Positions 7,997 to 17,124 are shown, counted from the first letter of the stretch. The stretch is DNA of 64,000 bases from Microbulbifer sp. SAOS-129_SWC (GCF_039696035.1 NZ_CP155567.1:2847001-2911000); one strand, 5' to 3'. The notes: a model not told the origin generated them from the letters alone. A program made the numbers and translations.

Positions 7997-10885
7997 TCAA
8001 AGTGTGGTGAAACTTTTCTGCGCAAGCAATTCTCCATCGAGGGAATAGACCTCTATCTTCCAATCGCCTCTTACCTTCTCCCAATCTTCATCCAGAGAAA
8101 AGTAATAAACGGGCTCGTTATCTGGTGACACAAAAAACAACCTATTGACATCAGACCGAAGCTTATCATTTTCATCATTCAAGCGAGGCTTGGTCCACTT
8201 GATCCGGTACGCAATTTTTCCGCCATCCTCGTCGACACCCCGAAATTTGACCTGCACACCGAAATCCCCCACCTCATCCAGACTTATCTTGTCTTTTGAT
8301 TCTGAGACATAAAGGGAATTGGAATAATACTTGTCATTACGTACAATTCCAAAGCCATCAATCTTGACAGAAAAATCAAAAGAACCTATTGAATATTTTT
8401 CAGATATATACTTTTTGATTTTCTCTATTTCAACATGACTCAACAGATTTGACGCGAGAAGCTCACCAATCACATCCCGCTCTTTTCTGGTGATATTTTT
8501 CTCTTCCTCATCCTGACTGAACTTTTCCCTTCCTTCACCCGCGTCTTTTCCCGCACCTTGCAACGAAAACATTTCGAGCCCACGAGCAAACTGCTTCTCT
8601 ACACCAGAACCCTCACAGTACATTCTGGCCAAGTCCAAATAAGCCAGGTTATTCCCCTGCTGATCGGCGAGAGAATAGAGATCAAAGATCTCATCATTTC
8701 TTACTCCCCCAACTAACTGCCCCTTATACAGTTCAGCCAAATGATAAGTGGCAACGTCATAACCTTGACTCGAGGCATCGCGGTAGTAGGAAACGGCAGT
8801 AGAAATGCTTTTTTTCACCCCGCCCCTTCCATGCTCATAGAAGTCTCCAAGCATAAACTTGGCCTTTGCGTTACCCAGGTTCGCCGACTCCCGATAATAC
8901 TTTAACGCCAACTCGGGATTTTCCGCTGTGAACCGCGTGCCATTGTACTCATTGGCTATCAGCAGCTTCTCCTTGGCAAGAATTCCTTTCGAGATTCCCG
9001 ACGCAGCATCACTTATATTTAGTTTCCTGCGGATAAAATCATCGACCAGTGCATGTTGATGGCGCTCGCCGTACCATGTCCCATGGCCATGACCAACCTC
9101 ATTGTATGCCTCAAACTCCACATCAGCGCCCTGCTTCTCCAGGATGTATTTCATCCTGTTTGACTGTTCAAAGCCAGCCACTTGATCATTTCTTCCGGCA
9201 ATAATTAAAACTGGAAACTTGATTTTTCCAGACAACCGGAATGGAGATGTCAATTTTAGGGAATCATCCAGCTTTCCTACTACGCTTTCAACAGCTTTTA
9301 AGCTGTATTCGTTCATCTTCCGGTTACTGGTGTTAAATAGTAGGGGAAGATCAAATACACCGAAGGTGGCAACCACACAATCGTAGATATCTGGGTGGGC
9401 GATGCCCAGCATCATCGATGAGTATCCGCCATAGCTACCGCCCATTGCACAGGTATTTTTGAATCGATACTTCTTCCTTACCTGAGACACCACGGTACTG
9501 ATATCCCTTTCTATTATTTTTCCCCATTGTCCGCGCCCGGAATCAGAGAACTTTTTACCAAATCCTGTTGACCCCCTGAAGTTTACCTTCAGGACCGAAT
9601 ACCCTCTGTTGGCAAAATATTGCGTCTCCGCGTCATACATGGATACATCCCTGACCCCTACGGGACCACCGTGCGGAACCACCAGCAACACATGATTATT
9701 AAAGCCTTTCGGCACGGTCAATATGGACTCGATCTCCGTACCATCCCCAAGCTGGGTCGATAGCTCTCGGGAGGTATTTAAGTCTTTTTCAGAAAGTTCA
9801 AAATAACTCTTCGAAAGAAAATTGGCACTCAGTTTTTTATCATCAAAAACGTAATAGCTACCGGGATCATCTGAAGAGTACACTCTAATTATTTTCTTGT
9901 TTGATTTCGAAGCAGTGGAAACGATGGATATTTGCTTCCCTGGAAAAGCCTTCTCAAGCAACTTGAATTCTTTCTTTTTACGGTCCGCAAAAAAATGCTT
10001 GCTCATCCGCCCATGATCAAAATAGGAAACAGAAACCAGACTTCCGTCTCGATCAAATGAGGCATTCGTCAGGTCATAGCGATCATCGCTATAGATAACC
10101 CGGTCAATCTTTTGTGTATTTATATTGAATGTAGCGAGGGAAACCAGGTCTGTCGTCTTATTGGTTAACACTGTGAGTTCCGAGTCGCCACGAAAAGACA
10201 CCGGGAGAAATTGCTCATCAGTATCCTCAAACTCGTACAGTTTTCTCCATTCCTTTGCGTCTTTCCTGAGCTGCCAAATTCCAATTTTTTTATTATCTAA
10301 TGCAACCGAAAGCAAAGACTGACTTGCAGAATCCCACCCATAAAAAAACGTGTTTTCCATCGGCTTCCTGAAATTTTTAGCGCCGCTTATATCACCAGAG
10401 CTCAATTCGGATACGGAAACTTTATAAACTTTCTGATCGCCGTGACTGGACCCACTTTTTGCGAATAATACCTGGTCATCCTCATCAGGAAGAAAGCCCA
10501 CCACATACCCTTTGGCATCACTGTAATATGTCTTTATTTTTGGGGTATCACCAAAAAAGCTGAAGCTGATAAACGCATGTAATGATATATTTGATGACAA
10601 CTCCATGTAATCTACATAAATAGTATCACTATCAACCCAGTTGAACTCCAGAACCCTATATTTATCCGGAAACGTCACCAGCCGGTAATTGCGGCCGGCA
10701 ACATAATCAGTTAATGCTATAAAATTCTTATCAGCATCAATATAGGATGCCACATACTTGGCATCAGGGCTCAGCTTCAGATCAAGAATATTCGGATCGC
10801 TAAACAATTTATCCGGATCGAGTGTTTTTGCATGATTTATTGAGGGCAATATAAAAAGAACCAGCCAAAAATAACGTACTTTCAT
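7997..10885 (-). CDS. Exported S9 (prolyl oligopeptidase-type) peptidase with Sel1 repeats and a DUF3859-like tail
   Basis: 962 residues: signal peptide (VRYFWLVLFILPSINHA), an N-terminal beta-propeller-like region (about 25-370), then an alpha/beta hydrolase domain with GGSYGGYSSMM (nucleophile Ser484), Asp in IIAGRNDQV and His in GHGHGTWYGERH. Two or three Sel1-type repeats follow (about 670-790: AKFMLGDFYEHGRGGV, YLDLARMYCEGSGVEK). The C-terminal segment, with YYFSLDEDWEKVRGDWKIEV, resembles DUF3859. S9 peptidases cleave short peptides; the repeats suggest protein contacts. Its start overlaps the stop of the upstream lipoprotein gene by 4 bases (ATGA). Base composition is far more AT-rich than the neighbours, which suggests acquisition. 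The substrate is unknown. Confidence 0.8.
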   Translation of the reverse strand: MKVRYFWLVLFILPSINHAKTLDPDKLFSDPNILDLKLSPDAKYVASYIDADKNFIALTDYVAGRNYRLVTFPDKYRVLEFNWVDSDTIYVDYMELSSNISLHAFISFSFFGDTPKIKTYYSDAKGYVVGFLPDEDDQVLFAKSGSSHGDQKVYKVSVSELSSGDISGAKNFRKPMENTFFYGWDSASQSLLSVALDNKKIGIWQLRKDAKEWRKLYEFEDTDEQFLPVSFRGDSELTVLTNKTTDLVSLATFNINTQKIDRVIYSDDRYDLTNASFDRDGSLVSVSYFDHGRMSKHFFADRKKKEFKLLEKAFPGKQISIVSTASKSNKKIIRVYSSDDPGSYYVFDDKKLSANFLSKSYFELSEKDLNTSRELSTQLGDGTEIESILTVPKGFNNHVLLVVPHGGPVGVRDVSMYDAETQYFANRGYSVLKVNFRGSTGFGKKFSDSGRGQWGKIIERDISTVVSQVRKKYRFKNTCAMGGSYGGYSSMMLGIAHPDIYDCVVATFGVFDLPLLFNTSNRKMNEYSLKAVESVVGKLDDSLKLTSPFRLSGKIKFPVLIIAGRNDQVAGFEQSNRMKYILEKQGADVEFEAYNEVGHGHGTWYGERHQHALVDDFIRRKLNISDAASGISKGILAKEKLLIANEYNGTRFTAENPELALKYYRESANLGNAKAKFMLGDFYEHGRGGVKKSISTAVSYYRDASSQGYDVATYHLAELYKGQLVGGVRNDEIFDLYSLADQQGNNLAYLDLARMYCEGSGVEKQFARGLEMFSLQGAGKDAGEGREKFSQDEEEKNITRKERDVIGELLASNLLSHVEIEKIKKYISEKYSIGSFDFSVKIDGFGIVRNDKYYSNSLYVSESKDKISLDEVGDFGVQVKFRGVDEDGGKIAYRIKWTKPRLNDENDKLRSDVNRLFFVSPDNEPVYYFSLDEDWEKVRGDWKIEVYSLDGELLAQKSFTTL

Positions 10886-11451
10886 TTTGTGTTATCTCCG
10901 ACTGATTTAACGATTTCAAAAAAATCATCCTCGCCCGGACCACAGTACTTAACTGAACGAATGCCACTCAACTCGGGGAAATTACCCTCCAGAAATTCCA
11001 TAGCTTCCGATGACCGATTGGATAGTTCAACTCTTGCATCGAGAGACCAGCGATTTTTCACCACATCTAAAGTCCCGACATAGCTAATGACATTGGGCTC
11101 CACATCAAAGCCCCATATACCGCCCGTCAATCTGTAACCATAGAAAGAATTGAAATCAACCCTTCGAATCTTATAGTGCCCCGCCGGCACTTTGGTCAGG
11201 ATATAGTTGGTGCCAGACTTAAGATCATCTGCGGTCAGTATCAGGGCTTTCTCACCTCGAATATGGATCTTTTCGAGCTGCTGATTCGTATCGACTGCAA
11301 TCAACAAGTAGCCTTCGTCTTTAGCCAGCCCGATATCCTTATCCCGCTTAATGGCATCAACTCTAGTGACACATGCTGAAAGCATGAGTGAGAAAAGGAT
11401 TAAGAATAAAAAGTTTTCTCGGTACAGAATATTATTATGTTTTTTATCCAT
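10882..11451 (-). CDS. Predicted lipoprotein, family not recognised
   Basis: 189 residues with a signal sequence ending in a lipobox (FSLMLSAC, Cys27), so probably lipid-anchored. The rest has short strands such as GYLLIAVDT, a PAGHYKIRRVDF segment and GTLDVVKNRWSLDARVEL, giving a small beta-rich domain reminiscent of DUF2846-type lipoproteins, but I would not claim membership. It shares the AT-rich composition of the S9 peptidase gene and overlaps its start by 4 bases. The two are therefore very likely translationally coupled and co-inherited, and the lipoprotein may be a partner or anchor for the peptidase. Confidence 0.65.
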   Translation of the reverse strand: MDKKHNNILYRENFLFLILFSLMLSACVTRVDAIKRDKDIGLAKDEGYLLIAVDTNQQLEKIHIRGEKALILTADDLKSGTNYILTKVPAGHYKIRRVDFNSFYGYRLTGGIWGFDVEPNVISYVGTLDVVKNRWSLDARVELSNRSSEAMEFLEGNFPELSGIRSVKYCGPGEDDFFEIVKSVGDNTK

Positions 11452-11945
11452 GTTTTTATGTTCCGGCCACAGGAATTATGTTCAACATCAATGTCTTTGG
11501 AACTACAGGATTTATCTTATATGGAATACTTGTCAAATAGCACTGTCTTTTGTCCCAATGAAATCAACTTGCCTAATGTGAACAAACTGACTTTCCGCCC
11601 TGCCTGCGATCAACTTCCAGTCAGTTAGCATAGAGATTCCGCACTATGAGCTCGACAGTCCACATGGAGAGTAAAGCACTCCCCATCTTCTAGTGGACAA
11701 TTTGGGGGCGACCGAACAGATGTGGGGCGGACCGGGCAGATGAGATTTACGCGGAACCAATCACTGATATTGGCAATGGAAGCGAATTATCTCGCGTCAA
11801 CTGAGGCAATAGGGCTCGCCTATGTAATACCGGGTATAGATCGACAACATGCCGCCATATGCCCCCCGGAAAAGTTCACCGTATCCGGGTTGTCAGTCGA
11901 ATTGATGCACTGCGTAACCACTGACAGCCGGAACTCCGAAAATCG
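11452..11945. other. AT-rich intergenic region with an IS-end-like direct repeat
   Basis: About 490 bases without a recognisable gene, upstream of the lipoprotein gene (its promoter should be here, minus strand) and downstream of the patatin gene. At 11705-11742 two imperfect copies of GGGGCG(G)ACCGxxCAGATG lie head to tail, preceded by TGGACAATTT. This resembles the repeated terminal sequences of some insertion sequences and may be a remnant. The open frame at 11722-12000 shows no similarity that I recognise. Confidence 0.45.
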
Positions 11946-12806
11946 TCATACCGCCATAGCCTGCAGATATCCGCATCCGGCCTCCCGGCCATTCTGGTAG
12001 CCAAGCTCCAGTAATGCCGGCTCCCGGGTGAAGCGCCCCACCGGAAAATCCTCTGGGGGCGCAATCACCCGCACGTGGCAGTCCGCTGGCGGTACCTGAA
12101 TAAAATCCAGTGCGCGGTTGTAGCGCTCGGAGCGCTCGAGTACCGCCTCGAACAAGCGTGCATGATCGTGAAAAAACGCTTTTATCTTCCGTGGCGCACG
12201 ACCCACCCGCTTGCGATAGCCCAGCGGCCGCGACAGCACCACGGTGATATCGCGTGCGCCCCACTCATAGGCCCGTAATACCGGAATGGAATCCGCCAGC
12301 CCGCCATCGGTCATCGGCTCGCCGTCTACACGGGGAAAGTCGCGGTAGAACAGCGGGATGGCACAGGAGGCGGGGAATACCTGGTGCATATTTTCCGCTG
12401 TGACTTTCACATAGTGCGCTTCCCCCGTGAGAACACTGGTGGTTACCGCATACAGTGGCACTCCGTTAGCGAGATATCGCGGCACGTTGAGCGGTACTTC
12501 ATCGAAAGAGGCGTGCCAGAGCCAGCCTACATCGCAGAAGTGACCACCCCGGAGGCAGCGCCGCCAGTTGATGAATTCATCCCGGCGCGCGTGATCCAGC
12601 AGTATCTGCCGGCTGCGGCCGCGATCGCCGGCCAGGTATCCGATCAGGTTGGTAGAGCCCGCCGAGACGCCGATGGCAAAATCAAACGGCAGGTATTCCG
12701 CGTCGATAAACGCATCCAGAACGCCCGCGGCGAAGATGCCGCGCATGGCGCCGCCTTCGATCACCAGGGCACTGCCACCGCTGGTATCGACATCGCTACT
12801 ACGCAT
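11946..12806 (-). CDS. Patatin-like phospholipase
   Basis: 286-residue serine lipase-type acyl hydrolase, similar in layout to YjjU-type bacterial patatins. The oxyanion loop EGGAMRGIFAAGV lies near residue 18, the nucleophile elbow GVSAGS near residue 46 and the catalytic Asp in TDGGLADSIPV. No signal peptide, so cytosolic or membrane-associated. The ATG at 12806 has GGAGGG six bases before it and is preferred over the ATG nine codons upstream. Acts on membrane phospholipids or lysophospholipids by family; exact substrate not shown. Divergent from the PH-like membrane protein gene. Confidence 0.85.
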   Translation of the reverse strand: MRSSDVDTSGGSALVIEGGAMRGIFAAGVLDAFIDAEYLPFDFAIGVSAGSTNLIGYLAGDRGRSRQILLDHARRDEFINWRRCLRGGHFCDVGWLWHASFDEVPLNVPRYLANGVPLYAVTTSVLTGEAHYVKVTAENMHQVFPASCAIPLFYRDFPRVDGEPMTDGGLADSIPVLRAYEWGARDITVVLSRPLGYRKRVGRAPRKIKAFFHDHARLFEAVLERSERYNRALDFIQVPPADCHVRVIAPPEDFPVGRFTREPALLELGYQNGREAGCGYLQAMAV

Positions 12807-12959
12807 CTCAGCCCTCCGGAACCGATAAAACACTTTCAGTCATGTTTTCCGATTCTACTGCGCCTCGCGAACTAACGGCCACTCGCTGTCATTGACATTT
12901 TCGTCCAGCCACGCGCTTTGCCCCGAACCGGCGCAGGCGGGTATCATGCCGCGCACACC

Positions 12960-13499
12960 ATGGACACAAGGCCGTTCGCCAACCGTATGCCCACCCAAGC
13001 AACCGCGATCCAATTCCGCGCCCCGTGGAGCCGCCAATTGCGCTGGCTCACCGCCCTGACCGCTATCCTGCTGCTGGGGTTGCCGCTGATCCTGCAGCAG
13101 CGGGCACCGGCAGGCCACCACCCCCTGTTTGCGGTCGCCCTGTGGCTGCCGCCGGCGATCCTTGCGCTGAGCGCGCTGTTCGCGATCCGCGGCTACGCCA
13201 TCGACGGCCACACACTGTGGATCCTGCGCCCGGGCTGGAAAACCCGCATCGACCTGCGAGCCCTGCAGAGCGCCGAAGTCTCGGCTGATGCGATGAAAGG
13301 CTCCCTGCGCGTGTTCGGCAATGGCGGCCTGTTCGGTTTTATCGGCCTGTTTCGCAACACTGCGCTCGGCCGCTATCGTGCCTTCGCCACCAACGCCGCC
13401 AACTGTGTGGTGCTGCGCTTCGCGGAGCGCACCCTGGTCGTCACGCCGGATCGGCCGCAGCAGTTTGTTGCCGCGCTGGAATTGACGGTGTCGCGCTGA
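12960..13499 (+). CDS. Membrane protein with PH-like domain
   Basis: About 179 residues. Two hydrophobic helices (about 27-45, LTALTAILLLGLPLIL, and 56-76, FAVALWLPPAILALSALFAI) precede a soluble region with YAIDGHTLWILRPGWKTRIDL, LFGFIGLFRNTALGRYRAFAT and a closing helix. This arrangement, with a basic PGW-type turn and the IGLF segment, is that of bacterial PH-like (bPH/DUF304-related) membrane proteins of unknown function. Start uncertain: ATG 12960 and ATG 12987 are both possible and neither has a strong ribosome site. Not clearly in an operon; the next gene starts 66 bases later. Confidence 0.6.
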   Translation: MDTRPFANRMPTQATAIQFRAPWSRQLRWLTALTAILLLGLPLILQQRAPAGHHPLFAVALWLPPAILALSALFAIRGYAIDGHTLWILRPGWKTRIDLRALQSAEVSADAMKGSLRVFGNGGLFGFIGLFRNTALGRYRAFATNAANCVVLRFAERTLVVTPDRPQQFVAALELTVSR

Positions 13500-13565
13500 C
13501 GCCGCGACCGGGAAGTCGAATGGCGTGTGCTTTACTGTGAGGAAGGCACAACGTGGAATTCGACG

Positions 13566-14057
13566 ATGAAAGTTATTACCTGCCCGCTGATCGCGCTGAT
13601 CCTGCTGCTGCCCGGCGTTGCGGCCCTGGCCGATGAGTCACGCAATGAGAATATCCAGTTTGATCCCGGAACCACTGGCGCCTCGATAAAAGGCAGTATC
13701 CGAGGCTACGAATCCATCAACTACAAACTGCGCGCCCGCTCGGGCCAGAAAATGCATGTGGCGCTGAAGACCGATAACGGCGCCAACTATTTCAATGTCT
13801 ATGCGCCGGGTAAGGGCCCCGGCGATCAGGCGATATTTATCGGCTCGATCGAGGGCAACCAATACACCACCACCCTGCCCGCCGATGGTGTTTACACCAT
13901 TCAGGTGTTCATGATGCGCAGTGCCGCACGGCGCAAGGAAACCGCCACCTTCACCCTGCATGTGGAAATCGAACCGCACAGCGCCGGCACCCGCTCTCGC
14001 CATCACCAGCGCCTGGCCGTCAAATCCGGGCACCACCGCGGGCTATCCGGGGGCTGA
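13566..14057 (+). CDS. PliG-like periplasmic inhibitor of g-type lysozyme
   Basis: 163 residues with a signal peptide (KVITCPLIALILLLPGVAALA, cut before DES). The mature part shows an IKGSIRGYESINYKLRARS segment followed by GQKMHVAL, a central Asn/Tyr strand, TTTLPADGVYTIQVF and an RSAARRKE loop. This order matches the beta-sandwich of PliG (E. coli YcgK), including G-x-I-x-G-Y, A-x-x-GQK-x-HV, LPA-x-GxY and a basic loop. PliG proteins protect murein from goose-type lysozyme. I took ATG 13566 because it gives the signal peptide. The extreme C-terminus is Arg/His-rich and unlike PliG. An MscS channel starts 3 bases after the stop, so they are probably co-transcribed. Confidence 0.7.
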   Translation: MKVITCPLIALILLLPGVAALADESRNENIQFDPGTTGASIKGSIRGYESINYKLRARSGQKMHVALKTDNGANYFNVYAPGKGPGDQAIFIGSIEGNQYTTTLPADGVYTIQVFMMRSAARRKETATFTLHVEIEPHSAGTRSRHHQRLAVKSGHHRGLSGG

Positions 14058-14060
14058 GCC

Positions 14061-15425
14061 TTGCGCGGCCGCAACGGTACTTGGCTGGCGCTGGTCGCCG
14101 CCGCATTATTCTGTTTGGCACTGTGCCCATCGACGTGGAGCAGGGCCGCCAGTGAAACGGAAGACCCACCAAGTGCCCGGCAACCACAGGCGGCAACGGC
14201 GCAGGACACCATTTCCCTGCCGCCGGCGATCACCGACCCCGAGATCGATACCGACGTATTGCAACTGCGGCTGATCCCCCTTACCCGTGACGAACTCGCC
14301 GCTACTGCCGCCGCCTGGCAGACGCTGTACAAGGAAAAAACGCAGCAGGTCGTCGATCAACAGCTGATCATCCTGCACGCGCAAGAGCGCGGGGATACCG
14401 GGCAGGCCGACCGCGCGCGGCAGGCACAACTGGCCCTAAGTGCAGAGCGTGAAGAAATCGGCCAGCACTTCGGCAGCGTGCTCGACGCCTGGGAAAAAAA
14501 AGGCGGGGCAGCGGAGAAAATCCAGGGTTACCGGGCCTATCGGGCCGCTGTCGTGGTAGAACAGACGCGCAGTGCGGATCTCAGGACCCTGTGGGATCAT
14601 CTGCAAGCGTGGCTGTTCTCGGCCGATGGCGGCCTCAAGCTGCTGATCAAACTGGCGGTATTCATCGGCGGCCTGCTGGTGGTGCTGGCACTGGCGCGGC
14701 TCATCGCCGCCTGGGCACAGCGCGCGGCCCACCGCTCACCGCGCATCTCGCGCCTGCTCGAACACTTTCTCGGTGTCGCGATTTTCTGGCTACTGGTAGC
14801 GCTGGGCCTGCTGCTGTTGCTGTCGTTGATCGGTATCAACGTAACGCCGCTATTTGCGGTTATTGGCGGCGCGTCGTTCGTAGCGGCCTTTGCGCTGCAG
14901 AACACGCTCGGCAATCTCGCCGCGGGCCTGATGATCATGTTGAACCGGCCGTTTGACGAGGGCGATTTCGTCGATATCGGCGGCGTCGCCGGTACGGTAA
15001 AAGCAGTGAGCATGATGTCCACCACGGTAATCACGCCAGACAACCAGGTCATCATCGTGCCCAACTCCAATGTATGGGGCAACGTGATCACCAATACCAC
15101 CACCGCCACCCGCCGGGTCGATATGACCTTCGGCATCGGCTACCGCGACGATATCGAGACCGCACAGAAAGTTCTGGAAGACACCGTGCGCGCCCATCCA
15201 TTGGTGCTGCACAGCCCGGAGCCACTGATCCGCGTGGCGGAACTGGCCGCCAGCTCGGTCAACTTCATCGTGCGCCCCTGGGTCATGGGTACCGATTACT
15301 GGACGGTTTACTGGGACCTGACACGCCAGATCAAGGAAGCCCTCGACGCACACGATATCTCCATTCCCTTTCCACAGCGGGAGGTGCATCTGCACCGTCA
15401 GTCATCATCGCCCCCCCGAAAATAG
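14061..15425 (+). CDS. Small-conductance mechanosensitive channel (MscS family)
   Basis: 454 residues beginning at TTG 14061, 3 bases after the PliG-like gene; GGGGG lies 8-12 bases upstream. A signal-like N-terminus (LALVAAALFCLALCPSTW) and a helical periplasmic section (about 60-180) come before three membrane spans (about 195-300). The pore helix is VIGGASFVAAFALQNTLGNL. The beta domain has FDEGDFVDIGGVAGTVKAV and IIVPNSNVWGNVITN, and the alpha/beta end contains SIPFPQREVHLH. It is the second MscS-family channel within 10 kb and likely adds a differently tuned safety valve. Confidence 0.88.
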   Translation: MRGRNGTWLALVAAALFCLALCPSTWSRAASETEDPPSARQPQAATAQDTISLPPAITDPEIDTDVLQLRLIPLTRDELAATAAAWQTLYKEKTQQVVDQQLIILHAQERGDTGQADRARQAQLALSAEREEIGQHFGSVLDAWEKKGGAAEKIQGYRAYRAAVVVEQTRSADLRTLWDHLQAWLFSADGGLKLLIKLAVFIGGLLVVLALARLIAAWAQRAAHRSPRISRLLEHFLGVAIFWLLVALGLLLLLSLIGINVTPLFAVIGGASFVAAFALQNTLGNLAAGLMIMLNRPFDEGDFVDIGGVAGTVKAVSMMSTTVITPDNQVIIVPNSNVWGNVITNTTTATRRVDMTFGIGYRDDIETAQKVLEDTVRAHPLVLHSPEPLIRVAELAASSVNFIVRPWVMGTDYWTVYWDLTRQIKEALDAHDISIPFPQREVHLHRQSSSPPRK

Positions 15426-15551
15426 ACCGCCCTCCTGTATGATGATATCTCCTCAACCTTGAGGGGCCGCACAATTACCGCGCGGCAACGTTTGATCCGA
15501 ACGGCCACCTGATGCGTAAGCAGTAGGAATACGATAAAAGGGGGCCTTCGT

Positions 15552-16070
15552 ATGAAAGAACTCATCTCTCTCGTCTACGCCAGCCGCGCAAAGTTCTCGC
15601 CAGTGCCGACCGAAAACGGCGTTGAGCCCAGTGTCGCGCGCATCCTCATGCAGAGCCGTCAGAACAATACCAAGAAAGATATTGGTGGCGTCTTGTATTT
15701 CGGCGATGTGCACTTCTTTCAGGTACTGGAAGGCGAACGCAGCACTGTCAATGAAACCTTTCGCCGCATTCAGAGCGACCCGCGTCACACACAGGTAACC
15801 GTTCTGTCGCTGAGCAGTATCCGCCAGCGCCAGTTCGCGCGCTGGTCGATGAAATATATTCCGGCGGAACAGGACGTACGCCGTTTTATCCAGGCGCAGG
15901 GCTATACCCGTTTTGCGCCATTGGAGTTCTCCGGAGAGACGGTCAATGGCCTCATTCGCCTGTTCAGCCAGCGGGACGAGGGCGATGCGGAAGAAAAGAA
16001 ACATGCCCGCGGGCTGCGCTGGACCCGGCTGTTTCATCGCCACAAGAATGCGGCAGAAAAAGAGCGCTGA
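15552..16070 (+). CDS. BLUF-domain blue-light sensor, single domain
   Basis: 172 residues; residues 1-100 form a BLUF domain that binds FAD. By spacing relative to AppA, Tyr9 (LVYAS), Asn39 (SRQNNTKKDIGG), Gln57 (HFFQVLEG), Trp98 and Met100 (FARWSM) match AppA Tyr21, Asn45, Gln63, Trp104 and Met106, so the photocycle residues are intact. A 6-residue longer loop separates the Tyr and Asn. The remaining 70 residues are helical and basic with no output domain, so it must act through a partner protein. Start ATG 15552 has AAAGGGGG about 8 bases upstream. No adjacent regulator or effector gene. Confidence 0.9.
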   Translation: MKELISLVYASRAKFSPVPTENGVEPSVARILMQSRQNNTKKDIGGVLYFGDVHFFQVLEGERSTVNETFRRIQSDPRHTQVTVLSLSSIRQRQFARWSMKYIPAEQDVRRFIQAQGYTRFAPLEFSGETVNGLIRLFSQRDEGDAEEKKHARGLRWTRLFHRHKNAAEKER

Positions 16071-16275
16071 GTGAATCGACCGCTTCAATCGCACCACCGC
16101 ACCCGCCAGTGATCGGTGCCCGGCAAGGACATCGCAGTAGTCGGCACAGCCAGACTACCGGTTATTGGTGGCAGGGCCGCTACCTATACGCCCCCTCTTC
16201 CGGCCCGGCCGCGCCGGCGCTATGCTGTGCGCCGGCAATCACCAATCGCAACCATCAGGCGGCAGGCAAGACACG

Positions 16276-16731
16276 ATGCACTGGCAGTGGGCTGAATTTT
16301 CCGAACTCTCCGCGCAACAACTCTACGCAATCCTGCGCGAACGCCAGGAAGTCTTCACTGTGGAGCAGGATTGCGCCTACCAGGACGCCGACGACAAGGA
16401 TCCCTGCGCCTGGCACCTGATCGGCTGGAGCGACGCGGACTCAGAGCAGGTTCTGGCCTATTTACGCGTGGTATTTCCGGGTAAAAAATATGCCGAGCCA
16501 TCCATCGGCCGCGTACTCACCAGCGCCGCCACTCGCGGGACTGGCATCGGGCGAGAGCTGATGCGGCGCGCGCTGCGGGAAATCGCGCGTGCCTATCCGC
16601 ACACCGCCGTGCGCATCTCGGCGCAACAGTACCTGGAATCCTTCTACCGGGAATTCGGCTTCGAGCGCGTTTCAGCGCCCTACGACGAAGACGGCATCCC
16701 CCATATCGAAATGCTGCTACCCGGCAGCTGA
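16276..16731 (+). CDS. elaA: ElaA-like GNAT N-acetyltransferase
   Basis: 151-residue acetyltransferase of the ElaA family. Signature segments are the N-terminal WQWAEFSELSAQQLYAILRE, the VFTVEQDCAYQDAD strand, YLRVVFPG, then the acetyl-CoA loop TSAATRGTGIGRELMRRAL and SAQQYLESFYREFGF. The start at ATG 16276 aligns with ElaA; the open frame extends 37 codons upstream without family character. Acceptor substrate unknown. A GCCGGCGC/GCGCCGGC hairpin lies upstream at 16213-16236. Convergent with the SMR transporter gene. Confidence 0.85.
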   Translation: MHWQWAEFSELSAQQLYAILRERQEVFTVEQDCAYQDADDKDPCAWHLIGWSDADSEQVLAYLRVVFPGKKYAEPSIGRVLTSAATRGTGIGRELMRRALREIARAYPHTAVRISAQQYLESFYREFGFERVSAPYDEDGIPHIEMLLPGS

Positions 16732-16747
16732 ATGCGCACCGGGGTCG

Positions 16748-17077
16748 CTACGGCTCTACCGTTACTGAAAACACATTGATCACGATCACGCCGGCGACAA
16801 TCAGCCCCATCCCGAAGATCGCCGGCCAGTCCGGTATCTGCCGGTAAACCACTGCACCGGCGAGCGTCACCAGGACGATACCCAAACCCGACCAGATGGC
16901 GTAAGACACGCCCACCGGAATGCTGCGCAGCACCAACGTGAGCATATAGAAAGCGATCCCGTACCCGATCACGACGATCAGGGACGGGCCGAGACGGGTA
17001 AATTGCGCCGAGGCCTTGAGCGCGGTGGTGGCGGCGACTTCCGCCACGATGGCAATAGCGAGATACAGGTAAGCCAT
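16748..17077 (-). CDS. Small multidrug resistance (SMR) family transporter
   Basis: 109 residues forming four membrane helices. Glu13 in IVAEVAATTALKAS corresponds to EmrE Glu14 and Trp62 in YAIWSGLGIVL to EmrE Trp63. PVGVSYAIWSG and GLIVAGVIVIN are typical of the EmrE/Qac branch rather than the SugE/Gdx branch. It would work as an antiparallel dimer exchanging protons for lipophilic cations. Transcribed alone on the minus strand, following trpS after 68 bases that include a terminator-like hairpin. Confidence 0.9.
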   Translation of the reverse strand: MAYLYLAIAIVAEVAATTALKASAQFTRLGPSLIVVIGYGIAFYMLTLVLRSIPVGVSYAIWSGLGIVLVTLAGAVVYRQIPDWPAIFGMGLIVAGVIVINVFSVTVEP

Positions 17078-17124
17078 AGTGCCCCGACTGCGGTTGCTTG
17101 AATTTCGAAAGGAAAACGCGCGGC

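Noticed and set aside
11722..12000. Open frame 11722-12000 as a gene
   Set aside because: Overlaps the patatin 3' end, has no recognisable domain and begins inside the IS-end-like repeat.
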